64,000 nt of DNA. Source: Haloactinomyces albus (GTDB lineage Bacteria > Actinomycetota > Actinomycetes > Mycobacteriales > Pseudonocardiaceae). Positions 39,788 through 49,853 of this stretch are shown here, in pieces. The stretch lies in NCBI RefSeq assembly GCF_031458135.1, contig NZ_JAVDXW010000001.1:2790001-2854000 (forward strand), written 5' to 3'. Position numbers and translations under genes: made by a program. The first letter of the stretch is position 1; each line of letters starts with the position of its first letter. The notes under the pieces are model-generated. The model ran no database searches, had not been told where the DNA came from, and saw only the letters and a program-made list of their open reading frames with translations.

Positions 39788-42700
39788 GTGAGCACGCTGC
39801 AGTTCAAGCGAACGCCACGCATGGCCGCCCCGAAGCCACCGGGCGGGGAGGTCCATCTCGAACCGCCCCCCGAAATTCCGCGGGCCGTGCCGGGCAACAT
39901 CGTCCAGAAGTTCCTTCCGGCCGTCATGATCGTCGCCTCGCTGGGAATGATGGTATTCATGCTTCAGCGGGCCAGGGACAACCCGATGATGATGATGATG
40001 CCGATGATGATGCTGGTGTCCACCATCGGGATGATGGCCGGTGGCAACCAGGGCGGTGGCCAGAGCAAGGCCGAGATGAACGAGGACCGCAAGGACTACC
40101 TGCGCTACCTCGGCCAGATGCGCGATCGGGCACGGGAGGCCGCCGACGAGCAGCGGCTGGCGCGGAGCTGGGTCCATCCCGAGCCGCGGACGTTGTGGTC
40201 CATCGCGACGAGCCGCCGGATGTGGGAGCGCAGGTCCGGCGACAACGATTTCTGCCAGATACGGGTGGGAATCGGCTCGCAGCGGCTGGAGACCCGCCTC
40301 GTGCCACCGCAGACGGGTCCGGTCGACGAGTTGGAGCCGATCACCACGCTGGCGTTGCGCCGGTTCGTGCGCGCGCATTCGCTCGTGTCCGGGTTGCCCG
40401 TCGCAACTTCGCTGCGCGGGTTCGCCGCCGTGGGCCTGCAGGGCGAGCGCGAGATGTGCCGGGGCCTGGTGCGCGCGATGATCGGCCAGTTGGCCACCTT
40501 CCACACCCCCGACGACGTCATCATCGCGGTGGCAAGTGGTGGCCGTTCCCGCGTGGAGTGGGACTGGGCCAAGTGGTTGCCGCACACCCAGCACCCCACC
40601 GAGACCGACGGCATCGGTCAGCAGCGCCTCATGGCGGGGTCGCTGCGCGCGATCGAGGAGATGCTGGCCGAGCAGCTCGATGAGCGTTCCCGATTCAACC
40701 GCAACAGCCCTCCGCCGGAGGGGCCGCACATCGTGATCGTGCTCGACGACGCGGAGATCAGCCGCGAGGAGCAGATCCTCATGGAGGGCGGCCTGGCCGG
40801 TGTGACACTGATCGACCTTTCGGATGCGCTGGGGCCGCTCACCAGCCGCCGCGGTATGCGCATGGTCGTCGAACCCGACCGGATCGGTGCGCGCAGCGGC
40901 AACAACGTCGAGTGGTTCGGCACGCCGGACTCGATGACCGAGGAGGAGGTCACCGCGCTGGCCCGGCAGCTCTCGCCGTACCGCGTCGCGAGTGGCGGAC
41001 AGGCCGAGGTCGACAGTGGTGGGCAGGAACCGCTGACGACCCAGCAGAACTACCTGGAGCAGCTCGGGCTCACCGGCGATCCGATGACCTTCGACCTCAA
41101 CGAGGCATGGCGGCCCCGCCCGATCCCGGAGCGCTACAGCGTCGCGATCGGTCCGGGTGAGTACGGTGACATCGTCTCGCTGGACATCAAGGAGACCGCT
41201 TCCGGTGGGATGGGCCCGCACGGCCTGTGCATCGGTGCGACCGGTTCGGGGAAGTCGGAGTTCCTGCGCACCATCGTGCTCGGGCTGCTGGCCACGCACT
41301 CCTCGACGGCGCTGAACTTCGTGCTGGTCGACTTCAAGGGTGGTGCCACGTTCAACGGCTTCGAGAAGGCGCCGCACGTTTCGGCCACGATCACCAACCT
41401 CGCCGATGACCTCACTCAGGTCGATCGGATGCAGGATGCGCTGGCCGGTGAGATGAACCGGCGTCAGGAGGAGCTGAACAAGGCGGGGGCCAAGAACGTC
41501 TGGGATTACGAGGAGAGGCGCCAGGCCGGAGAGGACCTGGCGCCGTTGCCCGCGCTGTTCGTCGTGGTCGACGAGTTCTCCGAGTTGCTGAGCACCAAGC
41601 CGGACTTCGCCGAACTGTTCACCATGATCGGACGCCTCGGCCGGTCACTGCAGGTGCATCTGCTGCTGGCCTCACAGCGCCTGGAGGAGGGCAAGCTGCG
41701 TGGTCTCGACTCGCACCTGTCCTATCGGATCGGGTTGAAGACCTTCAATGCGGCGGAGTCCCGTGCGGCGATCGGTGTTCCCGACGCAGGAGACCTGCCC
41801 GCCACCGGCGGTCACGGCTACCTCAAGCACCCGAACGGCATGGAGCGTTTCCGCGCCGCCTACGTGTCGGGGCACGTGCACCAGGGCACCGGGCGGCGCC
41901 GGACCGTGGCCGCCTCGCCGGTGACCGGAGCCAAGCGCCCCCGTTTCTTCGTGCCCGATCATGTCGAACTCCCCCAGGAACCGGAGCAGCCTGCCGCCGT
42001 CGAGCAGGCACCGGAGCCCAAGGAGGCCGAGGAGGACAAGCTCGCCCCGACGGACTTCCAGATCATCATCGACAAGGTTCAGGGACAGGGCCCGCCCGCG
42101 CACCAGGTGTGGTTGCCGCCGCTGGACGCGCCTCCGACGTTGGACACACTGTTGCCGCCGTTGTCGGTCACCGACGACCGGGGCTATGCCTCGGCCGGAT
42201 ATGCCGGAGCGGGCCGGTTGCAGGTTCCGGTGGGCATCATCGACATGCCCTATCAGCAGCGCCAGGACCACATGGTGGTGGACCTGGGCGGTGCCAACGG
42301 GCACGGTGCCGTCGTCGGGGGACCACAGTCGGGCAAGTCGAACCTGTTCCGGACGTTGATCACCTCGATGGCGTTGACGCACACTCCGCAGGAGGTGCAG
42401 TTCTACTGCATCGACCTCGGTGGTGGATCGATGGCGGCGCTGCAGACACTGCCGCATGTGGGTGGTTTCGGCGGGCGCCGTGATCCGGACACGGTGCGGC
42501 GCACGATCGCGGAGCTGAAGGCACTGCTGTCCGAGCGCGAGGCCCGGTTCCAGGAGATGGGCATCGACTCGATGGGGGATTTCCGCAACCGCAAGCGTCG
42601 CGGGGAGATCACCAATGACGCCTACGGGGACGTGTTCCTGATCGTGGACGGGTGGGGCGCCTTCCGCAACGAGTTCGAGTCGTTGGAACAGGACGTGCTC

Positions 42701-43819
42701 AACCTGGCCGCACAGGGTCTGACGTTCGGCATTCACGTGTTCGTCTCGGGCAACCGGTGGGCCGAGATCCGGCCTGCGCTGAAGGACCTGATAGGGACTC
42801 GTTTCGAGTTGCGGTTGGGTGATGCCAGCGAGTCCGAGATCGACCGCAAGGTGGCTGTGAACGTCCCCTCCGGACGGCCGGGTCGGGGCCTGCACCCGAG
42901 CAACCTGCACTTTTTGACGGCTCTGCCTCGGGTGGACAGTGAGAACCTGGCCGACCGGGAGGGCTGGGAGGCCTACAACGAGGACCTGTCCGACGGGGTG
43001 GCCGACCTGGTCAACCGGGTACGCAGCTCGTGGCAGGGGCGCCCGGCTCCGCAGGTGCGGTTGCTGCCGGATGTGCTGCCCTACGAGCAGTTGCCCTCGG
43101 TGGAGCAGCAACCGAAGCCGAAGCTGGTGCCGATCGGCATCAACGAGGACGGGCTCAACCCGGTGTATCTGGATTTCGCGGCCGAGCCGCACTTCCACGC
43201 CTTCGCCGAACGGGAGGCGGGCAAGACCGCGCTGCTGCGCACGATCGTGCGGGGCATCACCGAGCGCTACACACCGCAGGAGGCGTTGATCCTGCTGGTG
43301 GACTACCGGCGCACGATGCTCGGTTTCCTCGACACCAAGCACCTGCTCGAGTACTCCGTGTCGGCCGACCAGCTCAAGAGCAATGTCGGCGAGGTGACCA
43401 ATGCGCTGAAGAAGCGCCTGCCCGGCCCGGACGTGACGCAGGAGCAGCTCAAGAACCGTTCCTGGTGGTCCGGTCCCGAGTTGTTCGTCATCGTCGACGA
43501 CTACGAACTGGTCGCCCCGCAGGGCAACAATCCGCTGGCCCCGCTGGCCGACTACATCCCGCAGGCCTCCGACGTCGGCCTGCACGTCGTGCTGGCCCGT
43601 AACTCCGGGGGCGCCAACCGAGCCCTGTTCGAGCCCGTCATCGGCAAGATGCGGGAATCCTCGGCTCCGGGCCTGGCGATGAGCGCCAACAAGGACGACG
43701 GCCAGCTCGTCGGCAACATCAAGTCGCGCACTCTGCCGCCGGGGCGCGGAACCCTCGTCAGTCGCAGCATGAAGGGAGGGCCCGAGCTCGTCCAGACCGC
43801 CTTCATCCGTCCGGAGTAG
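39788..43819 (+). CDS. eccC: Type VII secretion ATPase EccC
   Basis: Motor and substrate-recognition ATPase, 1343 aa in a single fused chain. N-terminal FKRTPRMAAPKPPGGEVHL and two close membrane helices (about 45-85, Met-rich) precede three FtsK/SpoIIIE domains. Domain 1 has a perfect P-loop at about 483-490 (GATGSGKS) and Walker B VVVDEF. Domain 2 has GGPQSGKS (about 843) and LIVDGW. Domain 3 has a degenerate P-loop (AEREAGKT, about 1140) and VIVDDY. GTG 39788 gives the family-typical STLQFKRTP start; a GTG at 39776 is less likely. First gene of the eccC-to-esx run. Confidence 0.93.
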   Translation: MSTLQFKRTPRMAAPKPPGGEVHLEPPPEIPRAVPGNIVQKFLPAVMIVASLGMMVFMLQRARDNPMMMMMPMMMLVSTIGMMAGGNQGGGQSKAEMNEDRKDYLRYLGQMRDRAREAADEQRLARSWVHPEPRTLWSIATSRRMWERRSGDNDFCQIRVGIGSQRLETRLVPPQTGPVDELEPITTLALRRFVRAHSLVSGLPVATSLRGFAAVGLQGEREMCRGLVRAMIGQLATFHTPDDVIIAVASGGRSRVEWDWAKWLPHTQHPTETDGIGQQRLMAGSLRAIEEMLAEQLDERSRFNRNSPPPEGPHIVIVLDDAEISREEQILMEGGLAGVTLIDLSDALGPLTSRRGMRMVVEPDRIGARSGNNVEWFGTPDSMTEEEVTALARQLSPYRVASGGQAEVDSGGQEPLTTQQNYLEQLGLTGDPMTFDLNEAWRPRPIPERYSVAIGPGEYGDIVSLDIKETASGGMGPHGLCIGATGSGKSEFLRTIVLGLLATHSSTALNFVLVDFKGGATFNGFEKAPHVSATITNLADDLTQVDRMQDALAGEMNRRQEELNKAGAKNVWDYEERRQAGEDLAPLPALFVVVDEFSELLSTKPDFAELFTMIGRLGRSLQVHLLLASQRLEEGKLRGLDSHLSYRIGLKTFNAAESRAAIGVPDAGDLPATGGHGYLKHPNGMERFRAAYVSGHVHQGTGRRRTVAASPVTGAKRPRFFVPDHVELPQEPEQPAAVEQAPEPKEAEEDKLAPTDFQIIIDKVQGQGPPAHQVWLPPLDAPPTLDTLLPPLSVTDDRGYASAGYAGAGRLQVPVGIIDMPYQQRQDHMVVDLGGANGHGAVVGGPQSGKSNLFRTLITSMALTHTPQEVQFYCIDLGGGSMAALQTLPHVGGFGGRRDPDTVRRTIAELKALLSEREARFQEMGIDSMGDFRNRKRRGEITNDAYGDVFLIVDGWGAFRNEFESLEQDVLNLAAQGLTFGIHVFVSGNRWAEIRPALKDLIGTRFELRLGDASESEIDRKVAVNVPSGRPGRGLHPSNLHFLTALPRVDSENLADREGWEAYNEDLSDGVADLVNRVRSSWQGRPAPQVRLLPDVLPYEQLPSVEQQPKPKLVPIGINEDGLNPVYLDFAAEPHFHAFAEREAGKTALLRTIVRGITERYTPQEALILLVDYRRTMLGFLDTKHLLEYSVSADQLKSNVGEVTNALKKRLPGPDVTQEQLKNRSWWSGPELFVIVDDYELVAPQGNNPLAPLADYIPQASDVGLHVVLARNSGGANRALFEPVIGKMRESSAPGLAMSANKDDGQLVGNIKSRTLPPGRGTLVSRSMKGGPELVQTAFIRPE

Positions 43820-43953
43820 CTTGCCGGGTGAACTGTTGAGGCGTGCACACCCCGTACCTCTAGGGTGCTCGGAAAACGGATCATGCTGCTGACCCGGTGC
43901 CCGGCCGGTGGCGTCGGCCGAACGGAAGTCCGGCGACGGTAAAGGAGCTGTAC

Positions 43954-45804
43954 GTGACCCTGCACGTCTCGGTCGACTTCGGTACTTCGAGCACCTGCAC
44001 GGTCGTCTCCGTCGATGGTGGCGAACCACATGTGGTGGTCGTCGACGGTCGACCGTTGGTGCCGTCCGCGGTGTTCGCCGCCGTGGACGGCACTCTGTTC
44101 GTCGGGCAGGAGGCGGAGCGGCAGGCTGCCGTGGACCCGGCCCGCTTCGAACCCCATCCCAAGCGTCGTATCGACGAGGGGGAACTGCTGCTGGGGAGTT
44201 CCGTGCTGCGGGTCGATGCGGTGATCCGCGCGGTGCTGCAGCGCGTGGTCGGCGAGGCCCGCCGCTACGCCGGTGGAGCGGCTGTCGATCTGCTGGTCCT
44301 GACCCATCCGGCCGACTGGGGTTCACCGCGGACCGGACGACTGCACCGCGCGGCTACCGGTTTGGCCCGGGAGACCGCCCTGGTGCCCGAGCCCGTGGGG
44401 GCGGCGGTGTTCCACTCGGCCGGGTACGGACTGCCGGATGGTGGTGCCCTGGCCGTGCTCGATCTCGGTGGTGGCACGGTCGACGCCAGTGTGGTGCGCA
44501 GGCAGGGCCATGCGTTTCGGGTACTGGCCACCCGGGGCGAGCCGAACTTCGGCGGCGCCGACATCGATCAGGCACTGCTCGAACACGTCGGCGGTATCGC
44601 CTCGCCCGCCGATCCGCAGGCGTGGCGCCAACTGGTCGAGGGGCGGGAGATGGACGATCGCCGCCGCAGACGAGTTCTCCGGCAGGACGTACGCGGCGCG
44701 AAGGAAACCCTGTCCCGGCACAGCTACACCGACGTGCCCATGTCGCCGCCGTTTTCCGATGCTCATGTCACCAGGTCGGACCTGGAGCGGCTCATTGCCG
44801 AACCGCTGGCGAAGGCCGTGGATCTGGTCATGGCCGTCCTGCCGGAGGGGCAGGTGGCAGCCGGGCAGCTTGCCGGTGTGTTCCTCGTCGGGGGATCGAG
44901 TCGCGTACCGATGGTGTCCCGACTGATCCACGAGCGCACCGGGATTGTCCCGACCACTTTGGACCAGCCGGAGACGGTGGTGTCCCGTGGTGCGCTGCGC
45001 GCGGTGCGGCCGGGACCGGAACGTACGGGTGGACTTCCGCCCCCCGGTGCTGCGCGGCCACCGAACCGGTCGACCCCGGCAGGCCCTGCGGTGCCTGCCC
45101 GCCCGGATGGTGGTGTCCGGGCGGGCGGGCAGGTGGGTGCCCCGGCTGTGGCCGGGCACGCGGAGGCCACGGCGGGTGATTCGCTGAGCCGGGCGTCGAC
45201 GATCGTGATCGGAGGCAGTGACCTGACGCGGCCGGTGATGGCGGGCCCGCCGCGGCGGCGCCGTTTCCGGCTGGTCCCGTTGCTCGCCGGTGCCGCCTGC
45301 GTGGTGGTGGTCGGCGCGATCGCGGCGACGATGGTCGCAGGCGGCGGCACCGATGCGGCACCGGCGCAGCATGTCACCCGGTATGGCTACGAATTCGCGT
45401 ATCCGGCGGATTGGAAACAGGGCGGCGGCGACCCCGAGCTGTGGGAGACGCGAGTGAGCCCGCAGCGGGTTCGGCAGCCGCAGCGCAACGTGGTTTCGGT
45501 GCGCAAGGGCGAGTTCGAGTACAACGTCGAGAAGCAGCGCGTGCGCTCCGTTCGGGATCTGCGTCAACAGTACGACAAGCGCGTCGCCGCCGGTCGGCCG
45601 TTCTCCGGCTTCGACGGGCGCGCTCGTTTCGCGGACAGGGACGTCGTGCATTACCGGCAGCGGCGCCCGGAAGCCACTGTGGACTGGTATGTCCTGCATG
45701 CGGGGACGGCGCGCATCAGCGTCGGATGTCAGTACACACCGGCCGGAAAGAAGACCGTGCTGTCGGCATGCGAACGGATCGTGGGCTCGCTTACTGTGCG
45801 GTGA
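43954..45804 (+). CDS. T7SS-associated Hsp70-like membrane protein (Rv3446c-like)
   Basis: 616 aa. The N-terminal half is an Hsp70/actin-type nucleotide-binding domain: DFGTSSTCTVVS (phosphate 1), AVLDLGGGTVDASVV (phosphate 2) and FLVGGSSRVPMV (adenosine motif). There is no Hsp70 substrate-binding domain. A Pro-rich linker leads to one membrane helix (about 440-465: LVPLLAGAACVVVVGAIAAT). A roughly 150-residue outer domain follows, with YGYEFAYPADWKQGG and paired Cys. The position, between eccC and the esx pair, and the architecture match the ESX-4-associated Rv3446c family. GTG 43954 is chosen for its AAGGAG site 7 nt upstream. Confidence 0.82.
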   Translation: MTLHVSVDFGTSSTCTVVSVDGGEPHVVVVDGRPLVPSAVFAAVDGTLFVGQEAERQAAVDPARFEPHPKRRIDEGELLLGSSVLRVDAVIRAVLQRVVGEARRYAGGAAVDLLVLTHPADWGSPRTGRLHRAATGLARETALVPEPVGAAVFHSAGYGLPDGGALAVLDLGGGTVDASVVRRQGHAFRVLATRGEPNFGGADIDQALLEHVGGIASPADPQAWRQLVEGREMDDRRRRRVLRQDVRGAKETLSRHSYTDVPMSPPFSDAHVTRSDLERLIAEPLAKAVDLVMAVLPEGQVAAGQLAGVFLVGGSSRVPMVSRLIHERTGIVPTTLDQPETVVSRGALRAVRPGPERTGGLPPPGAARPPNRSTPAGPAVPARPDGGVRAGGQVGAPAVAGHAEATAGDSLSRASTIVIGGSDLTRPVMAGPPRRRRFRLVPLLAGAACVVVVGAIAATMVAGGGTDAAPAQHVTRYGYEFAYPADWKQGGGDPELWETRVSPQRVRQPQRNVVSVRKGEFEYNVEKQRVRSVRDLRQQYDKRVAAGRPFSGFDGRARFADRDVVHYRQRRPEATVDWYVLHAGTARISVGCQYTPAGKKTVLSACERIVGSLTVR

Positions 45805-45898
45805 GCGGTGTTCCGGCCGCGGTGCGGGAATCTTTTCGCACCCGCAAATCCTACTTTCACCTGCGATTTCGTGGTGCTGCGTTTACAGCCGCAACCAT

Positions 45899-45918
45899 TG
45901 TCCCGGAAAACCGGGACA
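45899..45918 (+). other. Hairpin upstream of the esx pair
   Basis: TGTCCCGG (45899-45906) pairs perfectly with CCGGGACA (45911-45918) across AAAA, 81 nt before the first WXG100 start. It could be a leader structure or processing site that raises esx mRNA over the upstream genes. Confidence 0.45.
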
Positions 45919-45999
45919 GCGGGGGATCGGACGTGGCAATCTCTGCGTCGGAAGATCATCCGATCTCCGCGACCGCGTACTGAAGGGGGTTGAGCCGAG

Positions 46000-46311
46000 A
46001 TGAGCAGTTTCGGTACCGATGCCGATCTGATGCAGAAGGCTTCCGGCCAGGTGGAAGAGGTCCGCAACAATGTGGACCAGGCCGTGAACAAGCTGCAGAG
46101 CGAGATCGAGCCGATGATCGCCTCGTGGGAAGGTCAGGCCAAGCGGACGTTCGAGCGTCTGTTCATGGACTTCCGGGAGAACGCCGACACGATCACCAGC
46201 AAGCTCGGTGAGCTCGGCGAGAACATCGGAACCTCCGGCCGGGAGTACACCCAGCGCGACGAGGAGCAGGCCGCGGAGCTGGGCAAGATCGAGGGCGCGC
46301 TCGGCGGCTGA
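46000..46311 (+). CDS. WXG100-family T7SS substrate (EsxT/EsxU-like), first of pair
   Basis: 103 aa helical hairpin with the W43-E-G45 turn and a C-terminal Y83-T-Q-R-D87 secretion motif (YxxxD/E). WXG100 proteins leave through EccC as heterodimers, and the second partner follows at 46411. It corresponds by position to one of the ESX-4 esx genes. Which of the two Mycobacterium names applies is not certain. Confidence 0.9.
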   Translation: MSSFGTDADLMQKASGQVEEVRNNVDQAVNKLQSEIEPMIASWEGQAKRTFERLFMDFRENADTITSKLGELGENIGTSGREYTQRDEEQAAELGKIEGALGG

Positions 46312-46410
46312 GTCCTGCCTCCGTACTGCCACGGCGGCACTGCCACCGGTCATGCCACACCGGTCATGCACGGGGCGATGTAACCAAGACCACACGAGGG
46401 GAGATCCACG

Positions 46411-46701
46411 ATGAGTATGATCCAGGTAGATTTCGGCCAGCTCGGAGCGGGTGCCGAGAGCCTGCAGCGCACCGCCAACCAGATCCAGGGGCAGCTCGAC
46501 GAGCTCGAGCAGATGCTCAAGCCGCTGATCGAAACCTGGTCGGGTCAGGCGCAGGAGTCCTACTACGCCGCTCAGGCCGAGTGGGACAAGGCAGCGCAGA
46601 ACCTGCAGGAGATCACCGCGAAGATGGGCACGGCGGTCCAGGTCGCCAACGAGTCCTACCAGCAGGGCGAGCGCATGAACGCTGCCAAGTTCGGTGGCTG
46701 A
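46411..46701 (+). CDS. WXG100-family T7SS substrate, second of pair
   Basis: 96 aa with W43-S-G45 at the turn and Y83-Q-Q-G-E87 as secretion motif. It starts 99 nt after the first WXG100 gene and probably forms a heterodimer with its product. Gln-rich helices. GGGGAGA ribosome site before ATG 46411. Confidence 0.9.
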   Translation: MSMIQVDFGQLGAGAESLQRTANQIQGQLDELEQMLKPLIETWSGQAQESYYAAQAEWDKAAQNLQEITAKMGTAVQVANESYQQGERMNAAKFGG

Positions 46702-46809
46702 GACGGGCCGACATGGCCGAAGCGGCTGAGACGGCCGAATCCGCACGATAGCCGTGCCGGAAGCTCGGTCTCCGCCGGAACTCGCTCCGAACCGAGCTTC
46801 TCGAGCCGG

Positions 46810-46840
46810 GATGCCCCGGGTCCAGGCGGCCCGGGGCATC
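46810..46840 (+). terminator. Terminator after the esx genes
   Basis: GATGCCCCGGG (46810-46820) pairs perfectly over 11 bp with CCCGGGGCATC (46830-46840). No long T-run. Confidence 0.8.
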
Positions 46841-47213
46841 GTCGTGTGTCCGGCGTCGGGTATCCTCGCCATGGTTGGGACATGGTCATCGACCTTTCGG
46901 TGTGCCCCCGCTCGATGCAACCGGCGGGTGGAGCGGGCCGGGGACGGCCCGATGGAGGGACCCGTTTTGACCGTGTCTTCAGCCACCGAGTACTCTCAAA
47001 TTCTGTTGTGCGGTGTGCACGACTGTGGTGCTCGGCTGGTGACCCATCCGAGACGATCGCCTGCACGGTGACCGTCTGACGTGAGGGTCCCGGCGACCCA
47101 CAGGACGTGCCGGTTCCCCTGGGGCGAATCCGGGAGATCCGCCCCGGCGTGATGGGCGACGGGATACGACGGCCGCACCGAGATTCCGACGCGAACGACG
47201 ACGAGGTAGACCC
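46841..47213. other. rplM promoter and leader region
   Basis: 373 nt with no credible gene. It holds the promoter at 46967-46996 and then a roughly 215-nt leader. Confidence 0.45.
46967..46996 (+). promoter_or_regulatory. Putative rplM-rpsI promoter
   Basis: TTGACC (46967-46972), an 18-nt spacer, then TACTCT (46991-46996). The sequence CCCGTTTTGACC around the -35 is identical to that at the rpsL promoter, with the same spacing. Confidence 0.6.
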
Positions 47214-47660
47214 GTGCGCACGTACAGCCCCAAGGCCGGCGAGGTGACTCACGCCTGGCATGTGATCGACGCCGAGGACGTGGTGCTCGGCCGGCTGGCT
47301 ACCGAGGCCGCCACGCTGCTGCGTGGTAAACACAAGCCGACCTACGCTCCGCACATGGACACCGGCGACTTCGTCGTCGTCGTCAATGCCGAGAAGGTGG
47401 CCCTGACCGGGAACAAGCGCGAGCAGGAGTTCGCCTACCGGCACAGCCACTACCCCGGCGGTCTGCGGAAGCAATCCTTCGGTGAAGTGCTGGACAAGCA
47501 ACCCGAGCGGCTGCTGGAGAAGAGCATCAAGGGCATGCTGCCGAAGGGCAGGCTCGGCCGAGCCATGGGCAAGAAGCTCAAGGTCTATGCGGGTCCTGAG
47601 CACCCGCACCAGGCTCAGAATCCGCAGCCGTTCGAGATCAAGACGAAGGCCAAGAAGTGA
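47214..47660 (+). CDS. rplM: 50S ribosomal protein L13
   Basis: Early-assembly protein, 148 aa: [39 protein letters not shown] and [22 protein letters not shown] 47214 follows a GACGAGGTAGACCC region. The stop overlaps a GTG that would begin a longer rpsI. Confidence 0.98.
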   Translation: MRTYSPKAGEVTHAWHVIDAEDVVLGRLATEAATLLRGKHKPTYAPHMDTGDFVVVVNAEKVALTGNKREQEFAYRHSHYPGGLRKQSFGEVLDKQPERLLEKSIKGMLPKGRLGRAMGKKLKVYAGPEHPHQAQNPQPFEIKTKAKK

Positions 47661-47683
47661 CCGAGGGACCAGAGGACCAGAAC

Positions 47684-48169
47684 GTGACCACTGCAGAGCC
47701 CGACATCCCAGTTTCCGAGGAAGCGGCTTCCGCCGACCTCGAGCCCGACACCGCGCCCCAGAACGTGGCACCCGTTCCCACCGGTCGGCCGGTGCAGACC
47801 GTCGGTCGCCGTAAGGAGGCCGTGGTCCGGGTCCGTCTGGTACCCGGTAACGGCAAGTTCGTGCTCAACGGCAAGTCGTTCGACGACTACATGCCGAACA
47901 AGGTGCACCAGCAGCTCGTGCGGGAGCCGTTCGAGACGGTCGACCGTGCCGAGAATTTCGACGTCTACGCGAACCTGCGTGGCGGTGGGCCGTCCGGTCA
48001 GGCCGGTGCGATGCGCATGGCGATTGCGCGCGCGCTCGTGGAACTGGACGGCGAGGACCGTCCGGCTCTGAAGAAGGCGGGTATGCTGACCCGCGATTCC
48101 CGAGCCAAGGAACGCAAGAAGTACGGTCTCAAGAAGGCCCGTAAGTCGCCGCAGTACAGCAAGCGCTGA
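47684..48169 (+). CDS. rpsI: 30S ribosomal protein S9
   Basis: P-site-contacting protein, 161 aa from GTG 47684 (AGAGGA ribosome site about 8 nt upstream). A GTG at 47657 overlapping the rplM stop would add nine residues. An acidic N-terminal extension of about 35 residues precedes the core [20 protein letters not shown] and the C-terminal [13 protein letters not shown]. Confidence 0.96.
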   Translation: MTTAEPDIPVSEEAASADLEPDTAPQNVAPVPTGRPVQTVGRRKEAVVRVRLVPGNGKFVLNGKSFDDYMPNKVHQQLVREPFETVDRAENFDVYANLRGGGPSGQAGAMRMAIARALVELDGEDRPALKKAGMLTRDSRAKERKKYGLKKARKSPQYSKR

Positions 48170-48183
48170 CGCGGCTTCGCGAG

Positions 48184-48240
48184 CAACCTGCGGGAGCAGC
48201 CGTTCGTCCACAGGGCGTGCGACTGCTCCCGCAGTTGTTT
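48184..48240 (+). terminator. Terminator after rpsI
   Basis: A 12-bp stem, with left arm ending 48199 and right arm starting 48223 (CTGCGGGAGCAG / CTGCTCCCGCAG), extended by three pairs after a bulge. The roughly 23-nt loop is followed by TTGTTTGTT. Confidence 0.75.
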
Positions 48241-48288
48241 GTTCGGGTATGCCCGAATCGGAGGCGTTGAGGCTGGAGGAGGATCTGC

Positions 48289-49623
48289 TTGTCTCGGTTG
48301 TTCGGTACCGACGGGGTACGGGGTCTGGCGAATGCGGAGCTGACCCCCGAGTTGGCGTTGTCCGTGGCTTCGGCGGCAGCCAGAGTGCTGTATGAGCGCG
48401 ACGACTCGCATCGTCGGGTCGCGCTGGTCGGACGTGATCCCCGTGCCAGCGGTGAGATGCTGGAGGCCGCCGTCACGGCGGGTCTGACCTCGGCGGGAGC
48501 CGATGTCCTCCGGGTGGGGGTCATGCCGACGCCCGGGGTGGCGCATCTCGTCGGGGAGATGGACGCCGATCTCGGTGTGGTGATCTCCGCATCGCACAAT
48601 CCGATGCCGGACAACGGGATCAAGCTGTTCGCGGCGGGTGGGCACAAGCTGCCGGATGCGGTCGAGGACGAGATCGCCGAGCGACTCCAGGAGTACGGTG
48701 ATCGCCCGACCGGCAGCCACGTCGGACGTGTGCGTGATGTGCCGGACGCGGTGCAGCGCTATGTCGATCACCTGCTCGTGGCGACCCCACATCCCCTGGA
48801 GGGACTCCGGGTGGTGGTGGACTGCGCCAACGGTGCCGCCGCACTGGCCGCTCCCGAGGCCTACCGGCGTGCCGGTGCCGAGGTGATCGCACTGAACGCC
48901 GAACCGGATGGCCTGAACATCAACGACGCGGTCGGCTCCACGCATCCGGGGGGCCTGCAGGATGCCGTCGTGGAACACGGTGCGGACCTCGGTATCGCAC
49001 ACGACGGAGACGCCGACCGATGCCTGGCCGTGGACTCCGCGGGCACGCTCGTGGACGGGGATCAGATCATGGCGATCCTCGCGGTGGCGATGCAAGAGGA
49101 CGGCGAGCTCATCGAGGACACGCTGGTCACCACCGTCATGAGCAACCTCGGTTTGCGGCTGGCGATGCGCGGATACGGCATCACGCTGCGGACGACGGCG
49201 GTGGGGGACCGCTACGTCCTGGAGGAACTCCGTGCGGGTGGGCTTGCTCTCGGCGGGGAGCAGTCCGGGCATGTGGTGCTTCCCGGGCACGCCACCACCG
49301 GTGACGGCCTGCTCACGGCGCTGCGCCTGATGGGACGGATGGCCGGTACCGGGCATCCGCTCGATGTGCTGGCTGCGACGATGACGCGGTTGCCGCAGGT
49401 GCTGGTCAACGTGCAGGTGTGGGACAAGACGGTCGCCGTTCAGGCCCCGACGGTGACCGATGCGGTCGCGGAGGCGGAAAAAGAGCTCGGTGACCACGGC
49501 CGTGTCCTGCTGCGTCCCTCGGGAACCGAGCAGCTCGTACGGGTGATGGTCGAAGCGCCGACCGCCGACGTGGCGCAGGACACCGCCGACCGATTGGCGC
49601 AGGTGGTGGGCGCGATCCGGTGA
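48289..49623 (+). CDS. glmM: Phosphoglucosamine mutase
   Basis: Converts glucosamine-6-P to glucosamine-1-P for peptidoglycan. It is 444 aa, TTG start with GGAGGAGG upstream. It opens [19 protein letters not shown]. The phosphoserine motif ISAS102HNPMPDNG carries Ser102, the Mg-binding loop DGDADRC lies near residue 242, and the sugar loop GEQSGH and the C-terminal [18 protein letters not shown] follow. Works with glmS downstream. Confidence 0.97.
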   Translation: MSRLFGTDGVRGLANAELTPELALSVASAAARVLYERDDSHRRVALVGRDPRASGEMLEAAVTAGLTSAGADVLRVGVMPTPGVAHLVGEMDADLGVVISASHNPMPDNGIKLFAAGGHKLPDAVEDEIAERLQEYGDRPTGSHVGRVRDVPDAVQRYVDHLLVATPHPLEGLRVVVDCANGAAALAAPEAYRRAGAEVIALNAEPDGLNINDAVGSTHPGGLQDAVVEHGADLGIAHDGDADRCLAVDSAGTLVDGDQIMAILAVAMQEDGELIEDTLVTTVMSNLGLRLAMRGYGITLRTTAVGDRYVLEELRAGGLALGGEQSGHVVLPGHATTGDGLLTALRLMGRMAGTGHPLDVLAATMTRLPQVLVNVQVWDKTVAVQAPTVTDAVAEAEKELGDHGRVLLRPSGTEQLVRVMVEAPTADVAQDTADRLAQVVGAIR

Positions 49624-49674
49624 ATCTGTGATTCACCTCTCCCCTTTGCCGTGCCGGTGTGAGATCATTCTCAC

Positions 49675-49842
49675 ATGGGTGCCATCGTTGTCGCCATTAT
49701 GGTCGGATTGTTCGCGGTCGGCCTGGTTACTGCTCTTGTCGTCATGTCCGCGCTCGTGATCGCCGGCCTGAAGGTGATCAATGTGGCGCACGACGGCAGT
49801 AGCCGGCTGATCAATTACTGGCATCGACGGCCCACACATTGA
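49675..49842 (+). CDS. Small membrane protein
   Basis: A 55-aa protein with one long Val/Ala/Leu-rich membrane helix (about residues 3-36) and a short basic C-terminus (VAHDGSSRLINYWHRRP). ATG 49675, 51 nt after glmM, has no obvious strong ribosome site. No family is recognised. It is supported by clean coding character and the hydrophobic pattern. Confidence 0.5.
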   Translation: MGAIVVAIMVGLFAVGLVTALVVMSALVIAGLKVINVAHDGSSRLINYWHRRPTH

Positions 49843-49853
49843 ACGGTTTCACC

